NCBI GenBank assembly: GCA_036023115.1
Contig: JAYKKT010000046.1
Span: 5,979,001-6,043,000, forward strand
From: Brasenia schreberi
Lineage: Eukaryota; Streptophyta; Magnoliopsida; Nymphaeales; Cabombaceae
DNA length: 64,000 nt
Direction of reading: 5' to 3'
In this document: piece by piece, positions 1-11,350 of the stretch
Position numbering within the stretch: position 1 is the first letter of the stretch
Layout: each line of letters opens with the position of its first letter
The notes under the pieces: model-generated
The model's database searches: none
What the model saw: the letters and a program-made list of their open reading frames with translations, nothing else
What the model was told of the DNA's origin: nothing
Program-made: the position numbers and the translations under genes

Positions 1-938
1 ATCTAGATAATCTATATATTACAGCATTCCTCAAGAGTTTTCAATTTGCATATTGCACTTTTATGTTTGAATTCCTTTGGTTATGTATCCCAATAATACC
101 TTTTCTGATGTCATTGCTCTTGATGCTTGTAAACCTTACGTACATTACTGGTGCAAGAAGTATATTTTCTCTTGTATTTGCTGTTTCACTATCTTTATTT
201 CTGAGTGTCTTCAGCTATCAGGTGACGAAATCTTGCCTGGAAAGCTCTTGAATTTGGATAACTAGGTCGCCAAATATTTATGACTTTACGTCCGTACTTC
301 CTTTTTTTAACTGTCAAACTCCAGGTTGTCAAAATCACTAGCTGGCATCCGAGGCCTATCTCTCAGCATATGGCGGGATTAGTAGGTATAGAGTTGGAAC
401 CCAAAGAAAATTAAAACCACAAAGAGTTGAGTTCACCGATAGAAATCAGTAAGATTTCTATAATTAGCAGAAGTGTGTCAACTTTGCAACATAAACTGAT
501 GTACTGTAAAAATGTCCGCAAAATAACCCTTCATTTCTAGGCCTCAGTATAGTGCCTAAGTGAAGGGTGATGCAGGAGCTACTGAAGGATTGGATAATGA
601 AAATTAGTAAATGCCCATTTGAAAAATTTAAGTATATCGTAGAGCATGATGAAGAGTCAAATGCGGTAGAAAATACAACTTAGATGACTACAACAACAAC
701 AAAGCCTTTTCCCATACTAGATGGGGTCGGCTAACAGCTTAGATGACTAATGATCCTATATAATTCAGAAAATCACTTTTTGGGTAAGAAGTAAGTAGAA
801 ACATGCCAAACTAACTGCAGTCTATGCAGACTGTGAAGCTTAGCTTATGCACTACAGTCTTGCAGAATGATACCTATTGTACTGTTTTGAGTTTCATAGT
901 CAAACTGCTTTTGTGCCTTATCTCAACTCTGTTGTCAG
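1..938. other. Non-coding DNA, probably CAMTA intron
   Basis: This stretch lies just upstream of the first recognisable CAMTA exon. That exon starts in the middle of the CG-1 domain, with one base of its first codon still owed by an upstream exon, so this sequence is most likely the preceding intron. I looked for the exon carrying the first half of CG-1 and did not find it here; it is probably left of the window. The only distinct object is the short LINE-tail insertion at 691-737. Confidence 0.5.
691..737 (-). mobile_element. 47-bp LINE-tail stub with 12-bp TSD
   Basis: The insert begins with (CAA)n and continues into AAGCCTTTTCCCATACTAG and the GGGGTCGGCTA block. This is the reverse complement of the 3' end of the LINEs elsewhere in the window. 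It is flanked by a perfect direct repeat, CTTAGATGACTA, at 679-690 and 738-749. The insertion is therefore a severely 5'-truncated copy of the LINE, or of a SINE sharing its tail. Confidence 0.85.
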
Positions 939-1050
939 GTGGGTCACTTTTCCTTTTTGACCGCAAGGTACTGAGATATTTTAGAAAGGATGGTCATAAT
1001 TGGAGGAAGAAAAAAGATGGGAAAACTGTGAGAGAAGCACATGAAAGGCT

Positions 1051-1170
1051 CAAAGTAAGTAGTAGATATACTAAATCTTGTTTCTGCAAACATTTTCTTG
1101 TGAGGTCTTTCAAAGTAAGTAGTAGATATAGTAAATCTTGTTTCTGCAAACAATTTCTTGTGAGGTCTTT
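1051..1170 (+). repeat. 60-bp tandem duplication copying a splice donor
   Basis: Two adjacent 60-bp units (1051-1110 and 1111-1170) differ at a few bases. Each begins CAAAGTAAGTAGTAGATATA, so each carries the AAA|GTAAGT donor that ends the CG-1 exon. The unit length is a multiple of three and the first unit has no stop in the exon frame. Use of the second donor would add 20 residues in frame to CG-1. Confidence 0.85.
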
Positions 1171-2023
1171 CTTGATTTACCACCCAATGTTGATGAATGA
1201 ATCAATTTTATACTTAAAAAGTTTCATCTAGCACATGGTCTCTCAATGAAATGTTCCCGTTGCATCTGTATGTTAGAATGACACATAAAGGTCTGTCTGT
1301 TTATGTGTTAGGCGGGCAGTGTTGATGTCCTGCACTGCTACTATGCTCATGGTGAAGAAAACGAGAATTTTCAAAGAAGAAGCTATTGGATGCTTGAAGA
1401 GTGAGTCATTGGCTTTCTTTTTTTATTCCCCTTTCCGTTCAGAGTTTCAAAATCTACCTATTGGATCATTTTTGGTTCCTTTATAAAATTGCTGTACAAG
1501 CATCTTCTTTTGCGTGGTGGAATATTGATGTCTCATGGCAATGTTTCACGCATATATAGTTGCCGGGATTCAAACTCAGGAAACTTGAAGCCTTTTCAAA
1601 TAACAAAAATGTGCTTGACTTATGCATGGCATCAATAAATCTGGAATCACATGCTGGACAAGAAAGCTCTCCAATCTTACAGTCGAATTGCTTCATCATC
1701 CTTGATTCTGCTAAAAGAAGCTCCATAAGCTGTTGATAAGAGCTGATGTGCTGAACTAATATGATTATCTTTATGCAGGGAGTTCGAACACATTGTACTA
1801 GTTCACTACCGTGAAGTGAAGGTCAAAGACATCCCTTTATGGAGTATTGTAGTTTTATACTTTTTTATCTCTTCGGTGCATGACATTTATCTTTCTTGAG
1901 GTTTGAGAATGCTAGGTCAGCATTAATCTTTTATGCAATTGATCTTGTTACTTTTGTTCTTGGCATGCATTTCTTCCCTTTTGAAGCTTGTAACTTATGG
2001 CTACGCCTTGTTTCTATATAATA

Positions 2024-2072
2024 CAACAACAACAACAACAACTAAGCCTTTTCCCATACTAGATGGGGCCTC
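2024..2072 (-). mobile_element. 49-bp LINE-tail stub with 14-bp TSD
   Basis: A second short insertion in a CAMTA intron: (CAA)n followed by CTAAGCCTTTTCCCATACTAG and ATGGGGCC. A perfect direct repeat, GTTTCTATATAATA, flanks it at 2010-2023 and 2073-2086. It has the same 3'-end origin as the stub at 691-737 and is truncated at nearly the same place. Confidence 0.85.
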
Positions 2073-5008
2073 GTTTCTATATAATAAAGTAACAAAAGGT
2101 TTTCTCTCTACCAGCATCAGGACAGCCCCAGAATTGCCTAGAGAAAGTGACAGTAGATGTCACTTCCTGAATGGAACAACCTTCTTTCTGAACAAGTCTG
2201 AAGTGCTTCATGAAATCCTTTTGCGATAAACTATTGGATTCTTTGCTAATGAAAAGCTTATTTTTGTTTAAGTTTTTGAAAGAAAAGAATCTATATGGGT
2301 ATAGCCAGTTCCTTCTAGACAAGAAAGTTTAACATGTAGGATGTTAGATCTGTTAGAAACTCACAATTTTCAGTTCCTTTAACTTGTAGCTTCACTAACA
2401 ACTTTATGGCTCCATGATAATCTCCTTTAGCTGTGAAATAGCTCCGGAGTGATGAGCATGTGAGAATATGTAGAAGAAGAAAAGAGAAGAGAGAAAAGGA
2501 TACGGTAAAAAGTGATGTAGATGATGGAAATACAACATATATTTGGACAGATGGCATGAATTTGATTTCTTGCTTCTGGATTTGGACAATTATCTTTGGA
2601 CTTTGGTCAGTTTTTTTTGTACCATTTGATTTGAACCTCGACACACCATGCCTCCAAAGTTGTCCTTACAAAAATCTAGTACCTTCTAGTTATGTCCTGT
2701 TACTGCCTTTTTTTTTTTGCTTAATTCTATACTCAAATCCAGCAATAATATGCAAATGAACTTTGTCAAGGTAAAGAATATATACTTAGTGTTGAAGCAA
2801 GCTCATTCTTAGAAGGTGCCTTGGTATTAAGAAGTAATCTTGAGCTACTTCAACGGATCAGCATGATCTGCTTAATTCCCTTCCCATTATTTGTAAATAT
2901 CATATCACCATGGAGCTTTCGCTTATTTTTTGTTTCCTCACTCCTTGTGGAAGTTAAATTGCCTTTGTTATTGTGTGAATATATGGACTGAAGCAGGATA
3001 TTATATTTATTAACTTTGAACATATGTGAAATGCCCTGATTGATTTGTTGATATGTTCATCAGGGCAGCAAAACAAGCTTTGTTCGTACAAATGATTCAG
3101 AAGGGAATACCACAAGTGTTGAGATGTCTAGTCCTGCTTGTTCATCTTCTCTACCTTCAGTGCAAAGTCCACCATCAACAAATACATCGTGCTTAAGTAC
3201 TTCCCATGCATTGGAATATGAAGATGTAGAATCCAGTAAGGATTTAGTCTGTTCTGTTCAGATGTGTTGGATTAGTTTCATAGAGGTTGCAGCAAATGCA
3301 TTGCAGGGAAAGATACGGAATATTCTTGTTTTAGAAATAAATTTTATTGAACAGTGATGCCTGCTTATATTTTATATTATCTAATAGGTGATCCACAAGA
3401 AACTTCAAGATATAATTCTCAATTTGAGATACAACCCTCAGAAGGTAGATTCTTTTTGGGCCAGGATGTGCCTGGCATTTTACAGGGGCATCTGAACTCA
3501 TACACATCTAATGATAAAGGTAACTTTCTTCTTTTGTATAAACTTGATTTTAAGATGTCAAGGAAGTCATCATACATCAACAGAGATGTTTTTGAGTAGA
3601 AGTTTCTCAATGTTTCCAGGTGATTATGATCGGAAGCAGTTCAATATTCTGCAAAGCTCTTTTACGTCTGTTGCTGATCAAGAGATGACAAAAGACGGTA
3701 AAATTTCTGATTTTGAGATGAATCTCCAGAAGCCCCAGAAGCAAATTGATTTGTCTTCCTGGGAGGCAGTCCTGAAACAATGTACGGTGGGTTTTCAGGC
3801 TGCATTTAATGAACCTGCAGATGGTTCTGGCCATTCCTTTGGTATTGGCGGAATGCCAAGCAGTCAGGTCACTGTTGGACAAGTTTTCCCAGATGTTCTC
3901 ACAATAAGAGAAGATGATATCAAGAAACTGGATGACAAGTCCCTGTTGCAGGTGCTTAAATATTTCATTCTAGTTTATGCTTCATCTGATTGCTGGTGCA
4001 CGTATTCCTAAATCTTCTTTGAAATGCTTTTGTTGAAATTCATGGGGAAGCGCAGCAAATCATGAGGAAAAAAAAGAAAAGATGTGAAGGAAAAATTGGA
4101 GATCGGAAGGGGAGCAGGCCCTCCAATGGAGGCAGCCCCCCTCTCTCCTCCAATAGAGGCCGCCCTCCTCTCTTTCTCTCTCTTAGTATGTTCTTTAACC
4201 CTAATACAAGTCAAACCAATCCTTATATAGTGTTTGATCAATATAAAAAGACCAAAATACCCTTAATACTATAGGCAATTACAATAATACAAAAATATCA
4301 AAAATACATAAATGACACTAACACATTCTTCAACACCCCCCCCTCAACTTGGAGGTGAGATACTTTGAACTCCAAACTTGTCGAAAAATGAGTTCTTTCT
4401 TCACCACACTTACAATAATGATCTCTCTGAGACTTTATTAAATCAACTTAGAATAATTATGAACATACTTGGATAGCACTCGACCCTTCTATGGGTGTCG
4501 GTTGTTCCTCTTCTTCTTTCTTTCTTTACGAAGTAATTGGGCAACAACACTTCAAAAGTCATTTTTCTTATCTTGAGAAAGCTTATTTTTATGGTAGGAG
4601 GTACTATTTCTACCATGCACTTCAAGCATATTTTTTAGCGCTCCTTCACATGGTGGTTGTTGCCGGCGTATTGGTTTGGTGTTCTTTCTCTACCACTCAA
4701 ATAGCAAAATATATACATTTTTTCGTATTAGTCGGTTTTGTGCCCCTTCACATATTGACTACAGTCGATTTTTCCAGCCCTCCTGATTGTTTACTTGAGC
4801 AACTCAAGAGTTCAAACTTCATGATTCTTGGTGACACTATCACATTCCATAAGAATCAAATACATCTCCCTCAAAAATTGAATTTCTGCGCTCTATCTTT
4901 TCTTCTATTTGTATTTCTACTGGTTGACCCAATAAAAACATTCACCAACCACTACATCATACTTTCTTAATTTTTTAGCCCTCTTTGTTGTCCACTTTTG
5001 AGTAACCT

Positions 5009-5245
5009 TCATGACTACAATATTCTTCAGCAACCTTCATGGCTTCAACATTCTTCAACAACCTTCTTCATGGTTGCAACATTTTTTATCAGCCTTCATG
5101 GTTGTTATTTTTCAACAGTTTCATGGTTACAACAATCTTCAGCAACTTCATGGTTGTTCTTCTTTAGTAGCTTCATAGTTGCAATAATCTTAAGCAATTT
5201 CATGACTACAATAATCTTCACCAACCTTCATCGTTGCAACACTCT
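5009..5245. repeat. Degenerate ~30-bp minisatellite inside the retroelement
   Basis: About eight imperfect copies of a unit resembling TTCATGGTTGCAACAATCTT with CAGCAACC follow one another. Units vary in length (roughly 26-36 bp) and sequence. They lie between the left LTR and the DUF674 fragment. Confidence 0.7.
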
Positions 5246-5369
5246 TTACCTCTCTTAGCAATTGTATAAGTTGGTACACATTTAACAACTTTCTATGAAA
5301 AATCTGTAGACATCACCAATGGAAACTTCAAGTGATGTTCGCAATTAGTCCTGAAAATCAGCACTAATC

Positions 5370-5627
5370 TTATTGGAATACATCAGAGAGAACGATCTTC
5401 GAACTCAAAGCATCACCAACTATACGCATGCCCTCTTCTACGCAGACAACCATCTCCTGCAAATCGTTGATATCATTGATATTTAGATTCTTCAGTAACA
5501 AAAGGGAGTCCAATGGTGTCACAACCAGGTCATTTGACACAATGTAAGACACATTTGGCATGACAATCTCAATTTTCATAGTCTGGTATGCTCTAATTGC
5601 TCGCAAACCACTATCAGAATCACTCAT
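5370..5627 (-). pseudogene. DUF674 family fragment captured in the retroelement
   Basis: An 85-residue frame contains YIVSNDLVVTPLDSLLLL, then NDLQEMVVCVEEGM and LSSKIVLSDVFQ. That order and spacing match the C-terminal part of plant DUF674 proteins (a V..DDLVVTP core, then a leucine-rich stretch, then an L.SK..L.DVF ending). The function of DUF674 is unknown. Only this C-terminal module is visible. It lies between the two LTRs on the element's coding strand, which suggests a captured host fragment. Two other short minus-strand frames at 5731-5949 and 6120-6305 lie upstream; I do not recognise them. Confidence 0.65.
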
Positions 5628-6259
5628 TATTTTTTTTTCTTCAACCGTTGATCAATCCCTTTGATCTTGAAATACCATTATCCAGTGACCTTAATCACAA
5701 CGTAATATCAACTGCTCATAGGACACAAAATTAAGGATGGTAAAACACTTTGCGCGAGTCACCAAACACCAAACATTTTGCATAAATATTGTTCATAGCA
5801 GTGACAACTAAGATATTTTCCTCCCACCTTGCATCTTCTTTTGTGCCACAATGGTATTGATGCACTTTAAGGGCGATGCGGACAGAATCACTATTTTGTT
5901 TTTGCAACCTTTCTGTACACCATTCTCTACAACTGGTTTTGTCTTCCATGTTTTATGCCACCTTATATCCTTCCCATTCACATGGATCTTTTAATGCTTA
6001 TGGTGGCCGACATTATACGCATTGGCAGTTCAATGAAAGAAATGAACACATCTTCCATCCTTCTTGATACCTACAGGAAATCCAAGTCATTCAATTGAGA
6101 CATATTGGAGACGAAAATTTCAATATGCATACTTGTAGAAATCGACTCCCGGCCTCTTCTTTGTCTCATCAAGCTCCATAGCGGCAACATCATCTCCTTT
6201 AACCTCAACACTTTCTTCGTTTTGGCGCACGTCTACAGTCACTACTTCCGGTGATTGGA

Positions 6260-6272
6260 GGCTCTGATACCA
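6260..6272 (-). other. Primer binding site (initiator tRNA-Met type)
   Basis: The plus strand reads GGCTCTGATACCA directly against the right LTR start at 6273. Its complement, TGGTATCAGAGCC, is the classic plant Copia primer site matching the 3' end of tRNA-Met. This fixes the element's orientation as minus and marks the right-hand LTR as the 5' LTR. Confidence 0.85.
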
Positions 6273-6962
6273 TGTTGAAATTCGTGAGAAAGCAAAGGAA
6301 ATCATGAGAGAAAAGGAGAAAAGATGTCCTTAACCCTAATACAAGTTAAACCAGTCCTTATATAGTGATTGGTCAATATAAAAAGACCAAAATGCCCTTA
6401 ATACTATGGGCAATTACAATAATATCAAAATATCAAAAAATTCAGAAATTCAGCAAATCATGAGTTCTTGCTACTGGTGACTTTCATGTGCATTTGTTGA
6501 AGACAGATTCTAGTTCATGCATGTTTGTACTTTTTGTGCAGTTCTAATGGTTTTCTTGTTATTGGAAAAACAAGGATGCCTGGTGGAGAGAAATTCAGCC
6601 ATTCGGAATGCAATGCCTACATTTTGTGTTTTATTTGCAAAGCATTAAATAGACAATTGGGATCTAATGATTATGTTCATAGGAAGCTTATATTATGTTA
6701 TTTACATATGTATAATCTTTTGTGGGCAAACATAACATTTTGATGATCTCATACGTCCTATTTGTATGAGTTAAGGTTGATTCCAGCATGAAATTTTAGA
6801 TTATTCTCAGGCCATCCTCGCTTCTCATTTTTCACCCATTCATTTTCACCCCTGCATTTGTATTATGTGGTTAGGCATAAAAATGAGTCGCGTTAAAGCC
6901 TAAAACACATTTGTACTGTTAGATCTAACATTGTTGATACACGAGCATATTTGTGTCCTTCA

Positions 6963-7121
6963 TGCTTCTCTCTTTCTTTCTCTCTCTCTCTCTCTTTCTC
7001 CAAACACGCAGATACATGTCTTTCTATGTATGTCTCTGTACATACATATATGGGTACTTACATACCTGCCTACAGATATGCACATACACACACACACACA
7101 CTATATATATATATATATATT
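6963..7121. repeat. CT, CA and TA microsatellites in CAMTA intron
   Basis: Three simple tracts occur close together: (CT)n at about 6967-7000, then (CA)n and (TA)n at about 7083-7121. Short open frames running through them are artefacts of the repeats. Confidence 0.9.
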
Positions 7122-10100
7122 TGTGTCTCTGTGTTTTTGTGTTAGTAGTGCTCTATTTGTCCCCGAAATTACAAACTGCCTCGAGTATGAAGTTTGTACA
7201 TGGTCACTTATTAATTAACTTCTCAAAGATGTTGAAGCTATAACTAAAGCTTACAATTAATTGAAGTTGACATTGGATGCTTCTATTCTAGTTTTGGCAA
7301 AATAAACATATTATTGGACATACAAAAAGGATTAAAAGGTTCTTGTATGGCAGTTATGACACTCATACAGCTAACTGATAAAAGCACCCACCTTCACAGG
7401 TTTTCACTACAAATAAGCATTTATTTCATCTCGCGTAGATGATTTCTGTTAATCATTCCTCCAGCTGATCCCTTGGTTACATGGGATGCCCGTCTAGTTT
7501 TCATTTGTTCGTGTAGATGACATTTGGGTTTCTATCAATTCAGCTGACTTTAGAAGGACATTCAGCTGAAACTACATGGCCGACCAATACACAGTTGCAT
7601 GAAGATCTTCATGAGGTAATTGCACTGGATGGTCAGAATTTCTTTTCTGAGGAAACAGGGCAGCAATGGGAGGTTCAAGTGCATCTGAAAGAACAGTGCC
7701 TGCTTTCACAAGATAATTTTCAGAAACAACATAAAGGTTCTGAGAGTACTGTAAACACCGAAGCAACTTCAATTAAAAAGGAGTCAGATTGTCTGGCAGA
7801 GGGAGGATTAAAAAAGCTTGATAGCTTCTGCCTCTGGATGAGCAAAGAATTTGGAGATGCAGATGACTCACTTGCACCTCCTAAATTAGGATTAGACTGG
7901 AATGTTGAGGAAAGCAGACTGTATGTTTGGGGAATTGGAGGTTCCTGCTGAGGTTTTAGCCAACGGAATTCTGTGCTGTCAAGCTCCACCTCATAAGATT
8001 GACGGGTCCCTTTCTATGTAACATGTTCCAATAGGTTTGCTTGTAGTGAAGTGCGGGAATTTGAGTATAAAGAGGGCTTTGCTAGAAATGTTGATTTTGC
8101 AGATTTTTTCAACAGTTCAGATGAAAGGCTGCTTCATTTGAGACTGGAGGAGTTACTTTCTTTAAAATCAGTGCACCCTTCAAATCAAGCTTTTGAGGGT
8201 GATATGGATAAAAGAAACTTAATTTTTAAGCTTATTTCACTGAAGAGGAAGAAGAATATTCGAGTAAAGAGCCAGCTGTAGAGATGGATATATCACAACA
8301 CGAGTTGAAGGAGCATATGTTTCACAGGCAGGCTAAGGAAAAGCTGTACTCATGGCTTCTTCACAAAGTAACTGAAAGTGGTAAAGGGCCAAATGTATTA
8401 GATGAGAGTGGGCAGAGTGTGTTACATTTAGTTGCTGCTCTTGGTTATGATTGGGTCAATTTCTCAGAGAACGAACTGTTGTTGCATTGGTGACCATGGG
8501 TGGAGCTCCAGGAGCATTGACTGATCCAACTCCTCAGTTTCCTTCTGGTCAAACACCAGCAGATCTGGCTTCTATCAACCGTCACAAAGGGATTGCTGGG
8601 TATCTTGCTGAATCTGCATTGACATCCCATCTTTCCACTCTCACATTGAAAGAAACCCTCAAGGATGGATGCGGACCTGAAAATTATGGTAAAACAGCAG
8701 TTTTCTGGGACAGTGGCACCAACAATCTTAGTGAAGGTGATACAGAAGATGGATCTTCACTGAAAGACTCACTAACTGCTGTCAGAAATGCTGCCCAAGC
8801 TGCTGCGAGGATTCATCAAGTATTTCGACTGCAATCCTTCCAAAGGAAGCAGCTGATCAAGCATGGTGATGATAAATGTGGAATTTCAGAAGAGCATGCT
8901 CTTTCGCTCCTTTCAGTTCACAAGACACAAAGAATAGGTCATCATGATGAGCCCGTACATTTTGCTGCTATAAAGATACAGAAGAAGTTCCGGGGTTGGA
9001 AAGGGAGAAAAGAATTTTTGATAATTCGTCAGCGCATTGTTAAAATTCAGGCATGTTTATTTTTCAGTTTTGCTGATTTCTGAACATATGCATCTTAGAA
9101 CGAAATTAACTTCATAACACTTTGGAATTGTTTCCTTTAGTTGAAATTTGGCTTTAGATAGCTTCTCACTGGATGTAGCTTTTAGCTTCCTAATTGTGGA
9201 GTTTGGATTTGGAACTATAAATATGATATAATGAATGTCCAGACACCGCAGAACATTTGATGATCTATACATTGATTGTGCACTATTCTTTGGCATAGCA
9301 CCATCCGACCTAACCTTTAGCCTCCTTGATGGTGTTAGAATTGATTCAGTTTTTTGTTTCCAATACTAAAAGCTTAAGCCCATAAGATACAAAGGTGATC
9401 CGATGTTGTATTGGTATCACGTGGCCTCACAGCTCTCTAGTGGCCCTTGTTTCGGGGAAACAATCATCTCGCATAGTCCTGCAACCTGTTTTATGAGAAG
9501 GCAGCCCTTCTCCTGAAGTAAAAAGCATATTTTGCTGAGTCCTCCGAAAAAGAATTCTCGTCCACCTACTTTACTTCTTATGTCAGGTTGGTGTGGTACC
9601 CTTTTGTTAAAGTTGTGCTTAGCTTGCCTAAAGGATCCGAAGTCATGCATGAGCCCATTTTGATCTTATTAAATGATTCTATCCAGTATCCTTATGATTT
9701 AAGTGGCCAAGTTTGAAAGCCTTTTTTAAAGGGAAAGCTTTTCTTTTCGGAGTGAAGGGAAAAAACTTCTCATTAATGAACTGCTGGTTTTAGAAGTTTC
9801 TTTTCTTATCAATAACACTTGCCTTGAAGTTTACGTAAGCATTGAGAGTTCAAATTTTGCAACTGTTGAACAACATGCATGGCCAAGTTTTGACCAACTT
9901 TGGCCGAACACCAAAGTGCTTGTATGAATACTTACAACTTTGAGTTTTTTGTTCGCTTGGAATTCTGGATTTTGACATTTAGGATATTGCTGATTTCATG
10001 ATAATATTCAGTAATGATGGCTTACTTTTGCCTATATTGGAATTATTGAACAACTGTTCTAAGTGCCCTCCAGGGGATATTCTCATGCAAGTCTTGAAAG

Positions 10101-11350
10101 TTTTCCTTTAAGTGAAAAGCTTCATATGGTTAAGAAAACGATTCACAGTCTTGACTCTGTAATTTGTAGGCCCATGTAAGAGGTCACCAGGTAAGGAAAC
10201 ATTTGAGAAAGATTGTATGGTCTGTGGGTATTGTTGAGAAAGCTATTCTGAGATGGAGGCGTAAGGGAATTGGTTTGCGTGGCTTCCGATCAGATGGATT
10301 GATTGATGGCCCTGCAATTCAATGTGATACCTCAAAAAGTGACGATGATTTTCTAAGAGAAGGTAGACGACAAACAGAAGCAAGGTTGGACAAAGCTCTT
10401 GCACGAGTGAAGTCCATGGTACACTACCCTGAAGCCCGAGATCAATACCGAAGGCTGCTGAACGTTGTCACAGAGTTTGAAGAGAGCAAGGTAAAAAATT
10501 TAAATTTTGTTTACAGAACATGCACACCTGCATATATTCATTCCCGTCAACAGAGATACTACATATACAGTTCTATGCTTGCAATCCATGATGTTTCAAG
10601 TCTTCATGTTTGTACTAACACAAATTTATAGGTTTAGATTCATCTAACAACATGAAAAGGTAATTCATTCGAAAGGGCCTGATGAGATGCCTGACCTCAG
10701 GCTCCCTCTCTGGCACATACACCCACACCCACATGTGTGTGTGTGTGAATAGCAAGCACATCAGGCTTACAAAATATCTTCCAACGAAGCTTTTGCTACA
10801 TTCCAGAGTTTGAGTGATAGAATTTGTTCAACTCTCTCTCTCTCTCTATCTATCTATGTGAATTACACATCGGGCTTAAAAATATATTCCAGAGAAGTTT
10901 TGGCCATATTCCAGAATTTGAGCGACAGAATTTGTTCAACTAGATACTGAAACGGATGGATGTAAAGCTTGGGCATAAGAAAGGCTGTTTGGCAACGATC
11001 GTTCATGCACAGATGCGCACCTCCGCTTGCTCTCTGGTTGATAATCAAAATATTGTAAAGTATTATTTTGAGTTGCACAAAATAGTACTTATGATATAAA
11101 TAAGCCCGCCATACTAGACCATTTGTTGTCTGATTCTGCAATCTATCGGCAGCAACCTGGGTACTTATGATTTTCCTTTTGGCCTTGCCTTTAACCAAAA
11201 TTCACTTTGTAGCCCATAAATTGATTGAAAGCTTGAAATGTGCAGGTTGAATTTGAAAGGCTGCTGAATGAAGCAGAGTCTATCGATATTGATGATGTAG
11301 TTATCGTCGAAACGCAAGAGGAAGACATTTCCATGTTTGCTTCGGGCTAA

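Larger units (their letters stand above)
4031..6455 (-). mobile_element. Non-autonomous Copia-type LTR retrotransposon
   Basis: The left LTR runs 4031-4335, from TGTTGAAATTC to TTCAACA. The right LTR starts at 6273 with the same TGTTGAAATTC and shares the ACCCTAATACAAGT and AATATAAAAAGACCAAAAT blocks; its right end near 6455 is unclear and I see no clean TSD. Just inside the left LTR is CCCCCCCCTCAACTTG, a reversed polypurine tract. Just inside the right LTR is a reversed tRNA-Met primer site. The element therefore reads on the minus strand. About 1.9 kb of internal sequence has no gag or pol that I recognise but does hold a DUF674 fragment. The left LTR has roughly 110 bp, rich in CCTCC/GGAGG, that the right LTR lacks. 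It sits inside a CAMTA intron. Confidence 0.75.
939..11350 (+). pseudogene. CAMTA: Calmodulin-binding transcription activator (CAMTA), degenerate
   Basis: CAMTAs are nuclear, Ca2+/calmodulin-responsive transcription factors. Exons read: 939-1054 (CG-1, FDRKVLRYFRKDGHNW), 1312-1400 (YYAHGEENENFQRRSYWMLE), 1779-1821, 3064-3235, 3388-3519, 3620-3951, 7544-9050, 10170-10490 and 11246-11350 (stop TAA). The large 7544-9050 exon carries the end of the TIG domain, one partial ankyrin stretch and the first IQ motif (AAIKIQKKFRGWKGRKEF). The next exon carries further IQ/calmodulin-binding sequence (RGHQVRKHLRKIVWSV). Exon phases match at every junction I checked. The large exon is broken: the first half of TIG is missing near 7918, one base is missing near 8001, the frame jumps near 8235, and an ankyrin segment is missing near 8463. 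The 5' exons are outside the window. It resembles the CAMTA1/2/3 group. I call it a pseudogene because of the lesions; the other exons are still well preserved, so decay is recent or a second good copy exists. Confidence 0.8.

Noticed and set aside
9300..9660. Possible retrotransposon pol fragment in the CAMTA intron (minus frame 9417-9650)
   Set aside because: No RT, integrase, RNase H or protease motif could be identified and no LTR flanks it.
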